Assembly (NCBI GenBank): GCA_040773965.1 | Contig: JAXGVG010000001.1 | Span: forward strand, 1-36,257 | Length of the DNA: 36,257 bases | Direction: 5' to 3' | From: JAXGVG01 sp040773965 | GTDB taxonomy: Bacteria; Pseudomonadota; Alphaproteobacteria; UBA9219 | Shown: piece after piece, positions 29,819 through 36,257 of the stretch | How the letters are laid out: each line of letters begins with the position of its first letter | Numbering within the stretch: position 1 is the stretch's first letter | Translations under genes and position numbers: made by a program | Notes under the pieces: generated by a model | What the model was told of the DNA's origin: nothing | What the model saw: the letters and a program-made list of their open reading frames with translations, nothing else | The model's database searches: none

Positions 29819-30750
29819 TGAGCATTGTCTGGCTCAGCGCCGACGAAATCATTGAATTGATAAACGCCGTCATACGGCGGGATGGCACGGCTGCCTGTCC
29901 CTATTTTGGCCGCGCGCATATTTAGTCCGGACCCCGTTTTGAAATTCACGAAAAGGGAAAGAATATTCTCTTTTACGACGCCGACCGTGACAGCAACCAT
30001 GAAAACGCGAAGTTTCTGGCAGGCATATTCAACGCGCAACTCATCGAAGATATGAATATATCGCGCGAGGTGCTGTCAAACGTCGATGGCACCGGCATGG
30101 ACGTTTATAAATATTTCAAGTTTGCGCTTAAGGGTGTTGATAAACGCGTCATTACCGCCGAAGCCGACCGCGTTATGCGGCATGCCTCGCTGTATTTTAT
30201 CGACGGCCTTTATGGGGCCGTCACGACCTCGGCCTGCGGCGCGGGAAGAGACCGCATTCTCTTCGACACCGAATTTCCGCGCATGGGACAGGATGCCGTC
30301 GATCTCGTCACCGGTCTCGCGAAAAACAAGGATATAGAAATCGTCAACGAGGACTCCATTCTCAACATACGCAAGCTGTTCCGCCACAACGCCATTGAAA
30401 TGGCTTATCGGCTGATGTGCGTCAACGAACTTGATCTGTTGCGCCGGACGGCGTGGAACCTTGCCTCGACACAAATCATGAAGATATGCCTTAACTGCGA
30501 GGAGTTTTACAATATCGACCGCGCCCAAATGTGGCGCGTGGCGGCCAGGGAAATCTTCAAGGGCCATGCGGCGCTGGGCGACCTCGCGCAACTCGACCGC
30601 AAACTGAACCGGCAGGACCGAGCCTTCCGCCGTTCGCCCCGTTTTTGCGGAACGCCGTTGGAACGGTTTAACGAAAAGCAGGAAAACCTTTATCGCTTCG
30701 TCATCAACGTGATGGCGCGAAAGTCTCTACCGTCAGCCCACGGAATCTAG
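29818..30750 (+). pseudogene. hypothetical gene interrupted by an in-frame amber codon
   Basis: From the ATG at 29818 (GGAG eight bases upstream) the frame reads MSIVWLSADEIIELINAVIR and continues to a TAG at 29923-29925. It stays open without shift for 275 further codons to the TAG at 30750. Both sides have normal protein composition, and the sequence just after the stop (RFEIHEKGKNILFYDADRDS) is coding-like, although no start codon lies near it. A downstream ATG at 30052 could give a separate 232-residue protein, but it has no clear ribosome site. The product, if whole, would be ~310 residues, helical at the C-terminus, unrecognised. A recent nonsense mutation is the simplest reading; amber readthrough is possible. 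Confidence 0.6.
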
Positions 30751-30961
30751 AGCGTGACGATTGAACACGAAAGACCCCTCCCCTAGCCTAATATCCCGAA
30801 AACCGGAAGGCAGGCTCCCCACTTTCGGCTCATTTCTTCCCGTAAAAGCCATAAAAAATTAACTTTGTTGGCGTATAGCCTTGGGGTTATCCACGGGGTT
30901 GCGCTTGGCTGCGGAATCGCCAATGATGGGGCCAGCCTGAGGTATTTCAACGGAGTATTCC

Positions 30962-31375
30962 ATGCGTTTTCTTATAATCGCTCTTTTCTCTTTCACGGTT
31001 GCCGCGTGTTCGTCGGCTTCCGTGTCTTCGTCGCCGGTCGAGTTCTGGCGTCCCGTCAGCGAACCCAACCTTCTTATGTCGCCGGAAAGGGCCCAGCATA
31101 AGCTCAACTTCGACCTGAGCCAGTGCCGTTGCGGTATTTTTCCGTCAAACATTGTCCAGCCCGATCAAATTGCGTTTCAGCCCGACAAGCAGCGGCTTGT
31201 CGAAACGGGCGTGACGATCACGGAGGCCGACTCCGACGGGTGCATGCAGCGTCCGAGCCTTGTCGTGGCCGAATGCATGCGCGCGCGAGGCTGGGAAGTC
31301 ACGCGCTGTTCGGGACGCATGCCGGTGCCGGGCGGCGGCTCTCTGTGCGCCGGAACGGTGATCGAGACGCCATGA
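30962..31375 (+). CDS. small predicted lipoprotein
   Basis: A 137-residue lipoprotein of unknown function. The start has GGAG (CAACGGAGTATTCC) upstream. A lipoprotein signal (MRFLIIALFSFTVAAC) has its lipobox Cys at 16, followed by a Ser-rich linker. The mature part has several cysteines (CRC, CMQRP, CMRARGWEV, CSG, LCAG) that could form disulfides in the periplasm. The segment VVAECMRARGW resembles a pattern common in small alphaproteobacterial lipoproteins. It overlaps purB by four bases (ATGA) and so is probably co-translated with it, an odd functional pairing. Confidence 0.8.
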   Translation: MRFLIIALFSFTVAACSSASVSSSPVEFWRPVSEPNLLMSPERAQHKLNFDLSQCRCGIFPSNIVQPDQIAFQPDKQRLVETGVTITEADSDGCMQRPSLVVAECMRARGWEVTRCSGRMPVPGGGSLCAGTVIETP

Positions 31376-32685
31376 TCCCGCGTTATTCCCGCGCCGAAAT
31401 GGCGCGAATTTGGGAGCCGGAAAACAGATTCCGCATATGGTTCGAGATTGAGGCGCATGCCTGCGACGCTCAGGCCCGTCTCGGCGTCATTCCGGCGCAA
31501 GCCGCGAAAAACGTCTGGAAAAAGGGCAAATGGAACCTGTCCCGCATCGACAGGATCGAGCGGGAAACGCGCCACGACGTTCTGGCCTTTCTGACCAATC
31601 TGGCCGAACACGTCGGGACCGACGCGCGTTTCATCCATCAGGGCATGACGTCGAGCGACATACTGGATACGGCGCTGGCCATCCAGATGAAACACGCGGC
31701 GGCGATCCTGTTGAACGACATTGACGCCCTGCTCAAGGTTCTCAGGCAAAAGATCGACAAGCATATCGGCACGCCGGCCATCGGACGCAGCCACGGCATA
31801 CACGCCGAACCGACAAGCTTCGGCCTGAAACTGGCGTCGCATTACGCCGCGTTCCAGCGCGCGCGCAAGCGCCTTCTGGCGGCGCAGGAGGACATTTCGA
31901 CATGCGCCATTTCCGGCCCCGTCGGCACTTTCGCGACCATCGATCCGCGCGTTGAAGCGTATGTGGCCAGGAAACTCGGCCTGAAAATCGAGCCGGTCTC
32001 GACCCAGGTCATTCCCCGCGACCGTCACGCGATGTATTTCGCGACGCTGGGCGTGATCGCGAGTTCCGTCGAAAATCTGGCGCTGGAAATTCGCCACTTG
32101 CAGCGCAGCGAGGTCCGCGAGGCAGAGGAACCGTTCGCCAAGGGCCAAAAAGGCTCAAGCGCCATGCCCCACAAGCGCAACCCCATTCTAGCCGAAAATC
32201 TTACCGGGCTTGCGCGTATCGTCCGCGCGGCGGTGACGCCCGCCCTCGAAAACGTCGCGCTGTGGCATGAGCGGGATATATCCCATTCGGCTGTGGAGCG
32301 CGTGATCGCGCCGGACGCGACGATCGCGCTCGACTTCGCGTTGGCGCGTCTTGCGGGGCTTATCAAGGGCATGACGGTGTATCCCGGACGCATGATGGCC
32401 AATCTGGAGGCGTTGGGCGGGCTGTATTTCTCCCAGCGCGTTCTTTTGGCTCTAATCCAAAAAGGCTTAAGCCGCGAGGCCGCCTATAAAATCGTGCAGT
32501 CGAACGCGATGGCCGTATGGGAGGACATACAGGAAGGCAAGGCGGCGAATTTTCAGGAGCGTCTCTCGAAGGATAAAACGATCCGCAAAAAATTGCCGCC
32601 CGGGGAGCTTGCGGCCTGTTTCGACCTGAAGTTCTACCTTCGCCACGCGCGAACGGTCTGGAAGCGCGTGCGAAAAGGGAAATAG
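31372..32685 (+). CDS. purB: adenylosuccinate lyase
   Basis: A 437-residue fumarase/aspartase-superfamily lyase. It acts twice in purine synthesis, splitting SAICAR and adenylosuccinate and releasing fumarate. The start at 31372 (MIPRYSRAEMARIWEPEN) matches the family; the frame is open far upstream but overlaps the lipoprotein. Conserved parts: FIHQGMTSSDILDTA, AIGRSHGIHAEPTSFGLK (catalytic His) and the signature GSSAMPHKRNP with its mobile catalytic Ser. Length is typical. The start overlaps the lipoprotein stop. Confidence 0.97.
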   Translation: MIPRYSRAEMARIWEPENRFRIWFEIEAHACDAQARLGVIPAQAAKNVWKKGKWNLSRIDRIERETRHDVLAFLTNLAEHVGTDARFIHQGMTSSDILDTALAIQMKHAAAILLNDIDALLKVLRQKIDKHIGTPAIGRSHGIHAEPTSFGLKLASHYAAFQRARKRLLAAQEDISTCAISGPVGTFATIDPRVEAYVARKLGLKIEPVSTQVIPRDRHAMYFATLGVIASSVENLALEIRHLQRSEVREAEEPFAKGQKGSSAMPHKRNPILAENLTGLARIVRAAVTPALENVALWHERDISHSAVERVIAPDATIALDFALARLAGLIKGMTVYPGRMMANLEALGGLYFSQRVLLALIQKGLSREAAYKIVQSNAMAVWEDIQEGKAANFQERLSKDKTIRKKLPPGELAACFDLKFYLRHARTVWKRVRKGK

Positions 32686-32699
32686 AAGGATTCCGGAAA

Positions 32700-33017
32700 T
32701 CACGCCCTTAGCGCGCGGCCTTCGTCGCGGCGCGCCAGCATGTCCGCTTTCAGCACGAGGTATGCCAGCTCCTCCGCTTCCTGCCAGCGGCGGCGCAGGA
32801 CGTTCAAATAGTCTTCGGGTTTGACGCTGGCGATGTTTCCTCGCAACGGGCTTTCGAGGCGCGCGCGGTACTCCCGATAAATTTTTTCGGCCCTGTGTTC
32901 GAAATAGCTGCCGAGTTCTTCGATCTCAAGTTCCCTCATCTCGGCGAGCGTCAGGGCCTGCCGCACGCGCTCGGCGGTCAAGGCGCCATACCGTTCATGA
33001 AGCTCTTCGTAAATCAC
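32700..33017 (-). CDS. hypothetical protein, charged helical
   Basis: A 105-residue highly charged, probably all-helical protein of unknown function (YFEHRAEKIYREYRARLESP and WQEAEELAYLVLKADMLARR). The start is a GTG at 33015-33017, three bases after the stop of the upstream small gene, so the two are likely to be translated together. It converges on purB with a 14-base gap. No domain recognised. Confidence 0.6.
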   Translation of the reverse strand: MIYEELHERYGALTAERVRQALTLAEMRELEIEELGSYFEHRAEKIYREYRARLESPLRGNIASVKPEDYLNVLRRRWQEAEELAYLVLKADMLARRDEGRALRA

Positions 33018-33020
33018 GGG

Positions 33021-33227
33021 TCAATGCCTCGTCTGGTACAACAGGTTCTCGGACATGGCCTTCAGGACGTTCTCAAGCCGTCTGGCCTGCGGCATGTTGC
33101 GGACCCTCGCTTCCGGAATGCCCTCGAACTGCTCCAGAAGCCGCAAAATGGCCTCGGCGTTTTCCTTGCCGTAATGGTCCTCAAGGTCGCCGTAATCGAG
33201 GGGAAGGTCTTTCAGGTCGTGCAACAT
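33021..33227 (-). CDS. small hypothetical protein
   Basis: A 68-residue acidic protein. The ATG at 33227 (MLHDLKDLPLDYGDLEDHYG) is chosen because GAGGAAAA precedes it; a longer frame to 33311 lacks support. It is followed within three bases by the 32700-33017 gene. Function unknown; the LPLDYGDLEDHYGKENAEAI segment seems compact and conserved-looking, but I cannot name a family. Confidence 0.6.
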   Translation of the reverse strand: MLHDLKDLPLDYGDLEDHYGKENAEAILRLLEQFEGIPEARVRNMPQARRLENVLKAMSENLLYQTRH

Positions 33228-33390
33228 GTCTTTTCCTCTTTTGCGAAGGGAGCCGCAAAGCCTCCTAACGGGCTCTCTACAGGACCGCAACGCGGGCTCA
33301 TCAGGCACCATAACGGGCGCGAACGAGCCACGTAAATGCCGATTTATGGCTAATATACTTTCGTGGCGGATTTGGGGCGGCGGCCGTTAA

Positions 33391-33705
33391 CTATATCGAA
33401 CCGGGCGCCAGCGCGATCCGCATGCCGTCCAGGTCCTTGTTAAAAAATATTTGGCAGGCCAGGCGCGAATTTTCATTAACTTCGAACGCCCCGTCCAGCA
33501 TTCCTATCTCTTCCTCCGAAGGTTCCGGGATTTTGCTCTTCCATGCCGGGTCCACATAAATGTGGCACGTCGCGCACGCGCACGACCCACCGCATTGACC
33601 TAAAATGGGAATTCCGCCTTCGCGGATGATTTCCATGAGCGTCCATTCGTCTGTCGCTTCAAGTTTGTGTTCCTTGCCATCCAAATCGGTGCAGATGATA
33701 TGCAT
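33391..33705 (-). CDS. adrenodoxin-type 2Fe-2S ferredoxin
   Basis: A 104-residue electron carrier. The cluster ligands follow the adrenodoxin/Isc ferredoxin pattern: C38, C44, C47 (in GQCGGSCACATCHIYV) and C84 (RLACQIFF). C42 is an additional Cys within the loop. It lies 37 bases downstream of a TrxB-like ferredoxin reductase on the same strand, which is its probable electron donor. Likely roles are delivery of electrons to a P450, to iron-sulfur assembly or to haem oxidation; no dedicated acceptor is encoded nearby. Confidence 0.93.
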   Translation of the reverse strand: MHIICTDLDGKEHKLEATDEWTLMEIIREGGIPILGQCGGSCACATCHIYVDPAWKSKIPEPSEEEIGMLDGAFEVNENSRLACQIFFNKDLDGMRIALAPGSI

Positions 33706-33742
33706 GTTGTTTTTAACCCCCCTTAAGGTGATTCAGGCCGAA

Positions 33743-34801
33743 TTATGCCTTATCTTTGTCCGACACGCCAAGCCTCGTCTGCAGGTTGCTGGAGGACGTC
33801 GTGTACTGGAAACGATAGCGGCGGTCCGGGAAAACGTAGGTAAACGCCTTTTTCGCCATAAGCGCGGCTTCGTGGAAACCCGATAAAATCAGCTTCATTT
33901 TGCCGGGATAGGTGTTGATGTCCCCGATCGCGAAAATTGTGGGTACGGGCGTCTCGAAGGTAGCGGTGTCCACGGGGATCAGTTCGTTCTCGAAGGGTAT
34001 ACCGAAGCCCGCCACAGGCCCCAATTTCATCGTCAGGCCGTAGAAAGCCAAAAGGGTGTCGCAGGGCAGCGGATAAGCGTCCTTGCCCTCCTCCTGAAGC
34101 ATGAGGCTATCGAGACGGCCATCGGCGCCGTTAAGGCCTGTGATATTGGCTATCTTAAGATCGATTTTGCCCTCGGCGATCAAGGCCTTCAATTTATTAA
34201 CGGAATCCGGCGCGGCGCGAAACTCGCTACGGCGATGCACGACGGTCATATTTTTAACGATAGGCTGAAGGTTCAAGGCCCAATCGAGCGCGGAATCCCC
34301 GCCTCCGGCGATCACGAGGTTTTTGCCCCTGAACGTTTCCTTTTGGCGCACGGTGTAAAAGACCGATTGGCCTTCATAGGCCTCAATGCCCTTTATAGGC
34401 GGCTTTTTTGGCACGAAACTGCCCCCTCCTGCCGCTATGACCACAACCGGCGCCTCAAGGACCGTGCCGACGTCCGTTTTGAGCCGCCACTTGCCCTCGG
34501 GCGTTTTTTCAAGCGTTTCGGCCATTTGGTTAAGATGAAAGACAGGGTTGAAGGGTTTGATCTGTTCCATAAGGCGTTCAATAAGTTCCGCTCCCGTGCA
34601 CATCGGGATTCCGGGAATGTCATAAATCGGCTTTTCGGGGTAAAGCTCGGCGCACTGCCCCCCTGCCCTGTCGAGGATATCAACCAGATGGCACTTCATG
34701 TCGTAAAGGCCTAGTTCAAAAACGGCGAAAAGGCCGATGGGACCTGCGCCGACAATAATGACATCCGTCAGAATGGTGTTTTGGGTTTTGTTTTCGTTCA
34801 T
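33743..34801 (-). CDS. ferredoxin-NADP reductase, thioredoxin-reductase-like
   Basis: A 352-residue FAD-dependent reductase of the YumC-like type. It has a FAD-binding VGAGPIGL motif (G18-x-G20-x-x-G23) and an NADP-binding IAGGGDSALDWAL. The second FAD motif is IFAIGDINTYPGK. There is no CxxC redox pair between the domains, which separates it from true thioredoxin reductases. AGGQCAELYPEKPIYDIPG is typical of this group. It transfers electrons between NADPH and ferredoxin, and the adjacent ferredoxin gene supports this. The C-terminus past residue ~330 would cover the flavin in related enzymes. Confidence 0.93.
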   Translation of the reverse strand: MNENKTQNTILTDVIIVGAGPIGLFAVFELGLYDMKCHLVDILDRAGGQCAELYPEKPIYDIPGIPMCTGAELIERLMEQIKPFNPVFHLNQMAETLEKTPEGKWRLKTDVGTVLEAPVVVIAAGGGSFVPKKPPIKGIEAYEGQSVFYTVRQKETFRGKNLVIAGGGDSALDWALNLQPIVKNMTVVHRRSEFRAAPDSVNKLKALIAEGKIDLKIANITGLNGADGRLDSLMLQEEGKDAYPLPCDTLLAFYGLTMKLGPVAGFGIPFENELIPVDTATFETPVPTIFAIGDINTYPGKMKLILSGFHEAALMAKKAFTYVFPDRRYRFQYTTSSSNLQTRLGVSDKDKA

Positions 34802-34872
34802 TTTTTCTGGCTTGATTGGAGATAACGCAGAGGGGTGGTCTTAACCCACTCTGACAAGACCTTCAAGGGGCC

Positions 34873-35661
34873 CTAAGTTCCTGAAAACCTTACGGGTTTG
34901 CCAGATGCGCGAGCCTTCATGGCGTCGCGGAAATCGAAACTGCGCATGGAATGGCCGAAGAATGTGTGTTCAAGGCCGAGGTGCGTGTTCATATCCTGCT
35001 CAAAAGCCTTCATGGCCAGCCGTTTGATCGCGCCATAGGCGCGCGTAGGACCTTCCGCCAGCTTGTCGAGCCATTTCAAGGCTTCGGTCTGGAGCTGATC
35101 CGTATCGACCACGCGGTTGACGAGACGGAGCCGCTCGGCTTCGGCAACGTCGAAATCTTCGCACAGCATCATGAATTCAACGGCTTTTTGAATGCCGATT
35201 TTGCGCGGCAGGAAATAGGAACAGCCGCCGTCGGGCGTTGTGCCGCTGTGCGTGTATTTGCAGTTAAAGACGGCGTTTTTGGCCGCGATAACGAAATCGC
35301 AGGACAGCATGAGGCTGAGCCCGGCCGCCGATACTTTTCCCTCCACCGCCGCGATGACCGGTTTTTCCATAGCCTGGATTTCCCGGATGGCCGAATGGTA
35401 GGGTAGCAAGAGCTGGATGATGTTTTCCTGCGCGGCTGCGACGTCGCCGCTTAAAAACGACATGTCGATGCCGTCCATGAAGTTGCTTCCCGCGCCGCAC
35501 AAAAGCACGGCGCGCGTGCCCCGGTCGGTTGTCGTGTTCTTGAGCGTCGTGAACAGCTGATTAGCCATGTCGAATGTCATGGCATTGCCTTTTTCCGGGC
35601 GATTGAACGTCAAAATTAATGACTGTCCGCGCCGTTCAGATAAAAGATCCTTGTCGGCCAT
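34873..35661 (-). CDS. enoyl-CoA hydratase/isomerase (crotonase) family protein
   Basis: A 262-residue crotonase-fold enzyme acting on acyl-CoA thioesters. The oxyanion-hole segments are visible: FNRPEKGNAMT then MDGIDMSF, and VEGKVSAAGLSLMLSCDFVI. By alignment from memory, the second catalytic Glu of hydratases is kept (E162 in AVEFMML). The first is replaced by Tyr136 (FNCKYTHSGTTPDGG), a pattern nearer to isomerases. It may thus be a delta3-delta2 isomerase or another activity. No strong ribosome site is seen at the ATG. It lies upstream of the ferredoxin reductase, ~70 bases away. Confidence 0.88.
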   Translation of the reverse strand: MADKDLLSERRGQSLILTFNRPEKGNAMTFDMANQLFTTLKNTTTDRGTRAVLLCGAGSNFMDGIDMSFLSGDVAAAQENIIQLLLPYHSAIREIQAMEKPVIAAVEGKVSAAGLSLMLSCDFVIAAKNAVFNCKYTHSGTTPDGGCSYFLPRKIGIQKAVEFMMLCEDFDVAEAERLRLVNRVVDTDQLQTEALKWLDKLAEGPTRAYGAIKRLAMKAFEQDMNTHLGLEHTFFGHSMRSFDFRDAMKARASGKPVRFSGT

Positions 35662-35770
35662 GTTCGTTTCCTTTTGCCCGCGGCTTTTGAAAATTCGAAT
35701 CAGACATTGCGATTAGACCCCTTCAAAAGCTATTTTACAAGGGAATCGCTTCCCTGCAGGTTCGCACGTC

Positions 35771-36004
35771 ATGACGAAATTGCCTACCTATGGCAAAGGA
35801 AGATTGAATAAAGGAGAGCCCGGCGAAGTTCTCTTTGAGATGGCGCGTGTGGGTTCCCTTATGCGGGTCACGGCCGTCGATACCGAAACCGGCACGGAAG
35901 TCGTCATTCAGGGGCCGGCATCCCTCACCTCCGTCGAGCTTCAGCGCGTTGCCCTCGCCAAGCTTCGTTACGTTCTCAAGAAGCAGCAGACGCAAAAAGA
36001 ATAA
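35771..36004 (+). CDS. small conserved protein (DUF6898-like)
   Basis: A 77-residue protein. GEVLFEMARVGSLMRVTAVD followed by TGTEVVIQGPAS and LQRVALAKLRYVLKK matches my memory of a short alphaproteobacterial family (DUF6898), sometimes mislabelled in databases. The fold is probably a small beta sheet plus one helix. Function unknown. It lies 125 bases upstream of mdh on the same strand. The family name is from memory and less certain than the gene itself. Confidence 0.7.
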   Translation: MTKLPTYGKGRLNKGEPGEVLFEMARVGSLMRVTAVDTETGTEVVIQGPASLTSVELQRVALAKLRYVLKKQQTQKE

Positions 36005-36129
36005 CGACGTTTCCTTTTGCGCCGCACAATAATTGCGCAGAAAAATATTTATGGCCGGAAGGTTTTCTTGCCTGTTCCGTCGTTTGACGTTAAGCAGAAT
36101 AAACAAAAAAATAAAATTCAGGAGAGGAA

Positions 36130-36257
36130 ATGGCGCGGCGAAAAATTGCTTTGGTAGGCGCCGGCCAGATTGGCGGCACGCTGGCCTTGTTGGCCTCCAC
36201 GCGCGAGATGGGGGATATCGTTCTTGTCGATATTGCGGAAGGAATTCCCGAAGGAAA
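36130..36257 (+). CDS. mdh: malate dehydrogenase, N-terminal part (3' end outside window)
   Basis: The first ~42 codons of an LDH/MDH-superfamily enzyme: MARRKIALVGAGQIGGTLA contains the NAD-binding GAGQIG motif, and IVLVDIAEGIPEG carries the Asp that binds the adenosine ribose. This beginning is typical of alphaproteobacterial malate dehydrogenase, which oxidises malate to oxaloacetate in the TCA cycle. A strong ribosome site (AGGAGAGG) precedes the ATG. TTGACG at 36084-36089 is a possible -35, without a well-spaced -10. Truncated by the window edge. Confidence 0.93.
   Translation, partial: MARRKIALVGAGQIGGTLALLASTREMGDIVLVDIAEGIPEG

Noticed and set aside
31123..31371. N-terminal extension of purB
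   Set aside because: The upstream part of the frame overlaps the lipoprotein gene and has no purB-like sequence; the family start is at 31372.
31177..32148. 323-codon frame antisense to purB and the lipoprotein
   Set aside because: Spans two real genes on the opposite strand and has no protein-family features.

Overview
The window is a densely packed chromosomal segment of moderately high G+C content from an alphaproteobacterium. The class is well supported by gene content and order: hflK-hflC-degP facing serB, a dgt / argS / SPOR-protein / nagZ / scpA / scpB block, smpB near slt, an adrenodoxin-type ferredoxin with a TrxB-like ferredoxin reductase, and a short conserved protein ahead of mdh. 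I cannot fix a genus. Nothing points to a plasmid or an intact prophage.

Layout. 1-4670 (+): the 3' end of topA, a small membrane protein, a GNAT acetyltransferase, a multi-pass membrane protein and rnr (RNase R). 4659-5655 (-): two unrecognised small proteins. 5790-9422 (+): hflK-hflC (membrane protease regulators) and the periplasmic protease degP, with a possible heat-shock promoter before degP. 9304-17927 (-): serB, scpB, scpA, nagZ, a SPOR-domain protein, argS and dgt. Three foreign-looking modules interrupt or border this block: a GIY-YIG nuclease gene between two 107-bp repeats (12907-13459), a DinJ-YafQ toxin-antitoxin pair (16199-16731) and a HigBA pair (18043-18665) that runs into xth. 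19437-21148 (-): a conserved-looking unknown protein and a polytopic family-2 glycosyltransferase. 21168-21257 (-): tRNA-Ser(UGA). Then come a lipocalin lipoprotein (+), the DEAD-box helicase rhlE (-), a secreted dienelactone-hydrolase-like enzyme and smpB (-), and the lytic transglycosylase slt (+). 27508-30750 is an accessory-looking stretch of unrecognised small genes, palindromic repeats and a gene broken by an in-frame amber codon. 30962-32685 (+): a small lipoprotein and purB. 32700-35661 (-): two small unknown proteins, a ferredoxin, its reductase and a crotonase-family enzyme. 35771-36257 (+): a small conserved protein and the 5' end of mdh.

How the genes fit together. Most of the window is housekeeping: DNA topology and segregation (topA, scpAB), RNA decay and rescue (rnr, rhlE, smpB), envelope protein quality control (hflKC, degP), cell-wall turnover (nagZ, slt, SPOR protein), nucleotide and amino-acid metabolism (dgt, purB, serB, argS), DNA repair (xth) and redox chemistry (ferredoxin and its reductase).

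The unusual layer is the set of small selfish elements placed with great economy inside this block. Toxin-antitoxin genes overlap or abut host genes by a few bases. A GIY-YIG gene is bracketed by two copies of an inverted-repeat element. GC-rich palindromic elements have entered the reading frames of rnr and nagZ, where they are translated as extra peptide segments. The repeat-bracketed GIY-YIG cassette and the in-frame palindromes are the most promising leads.
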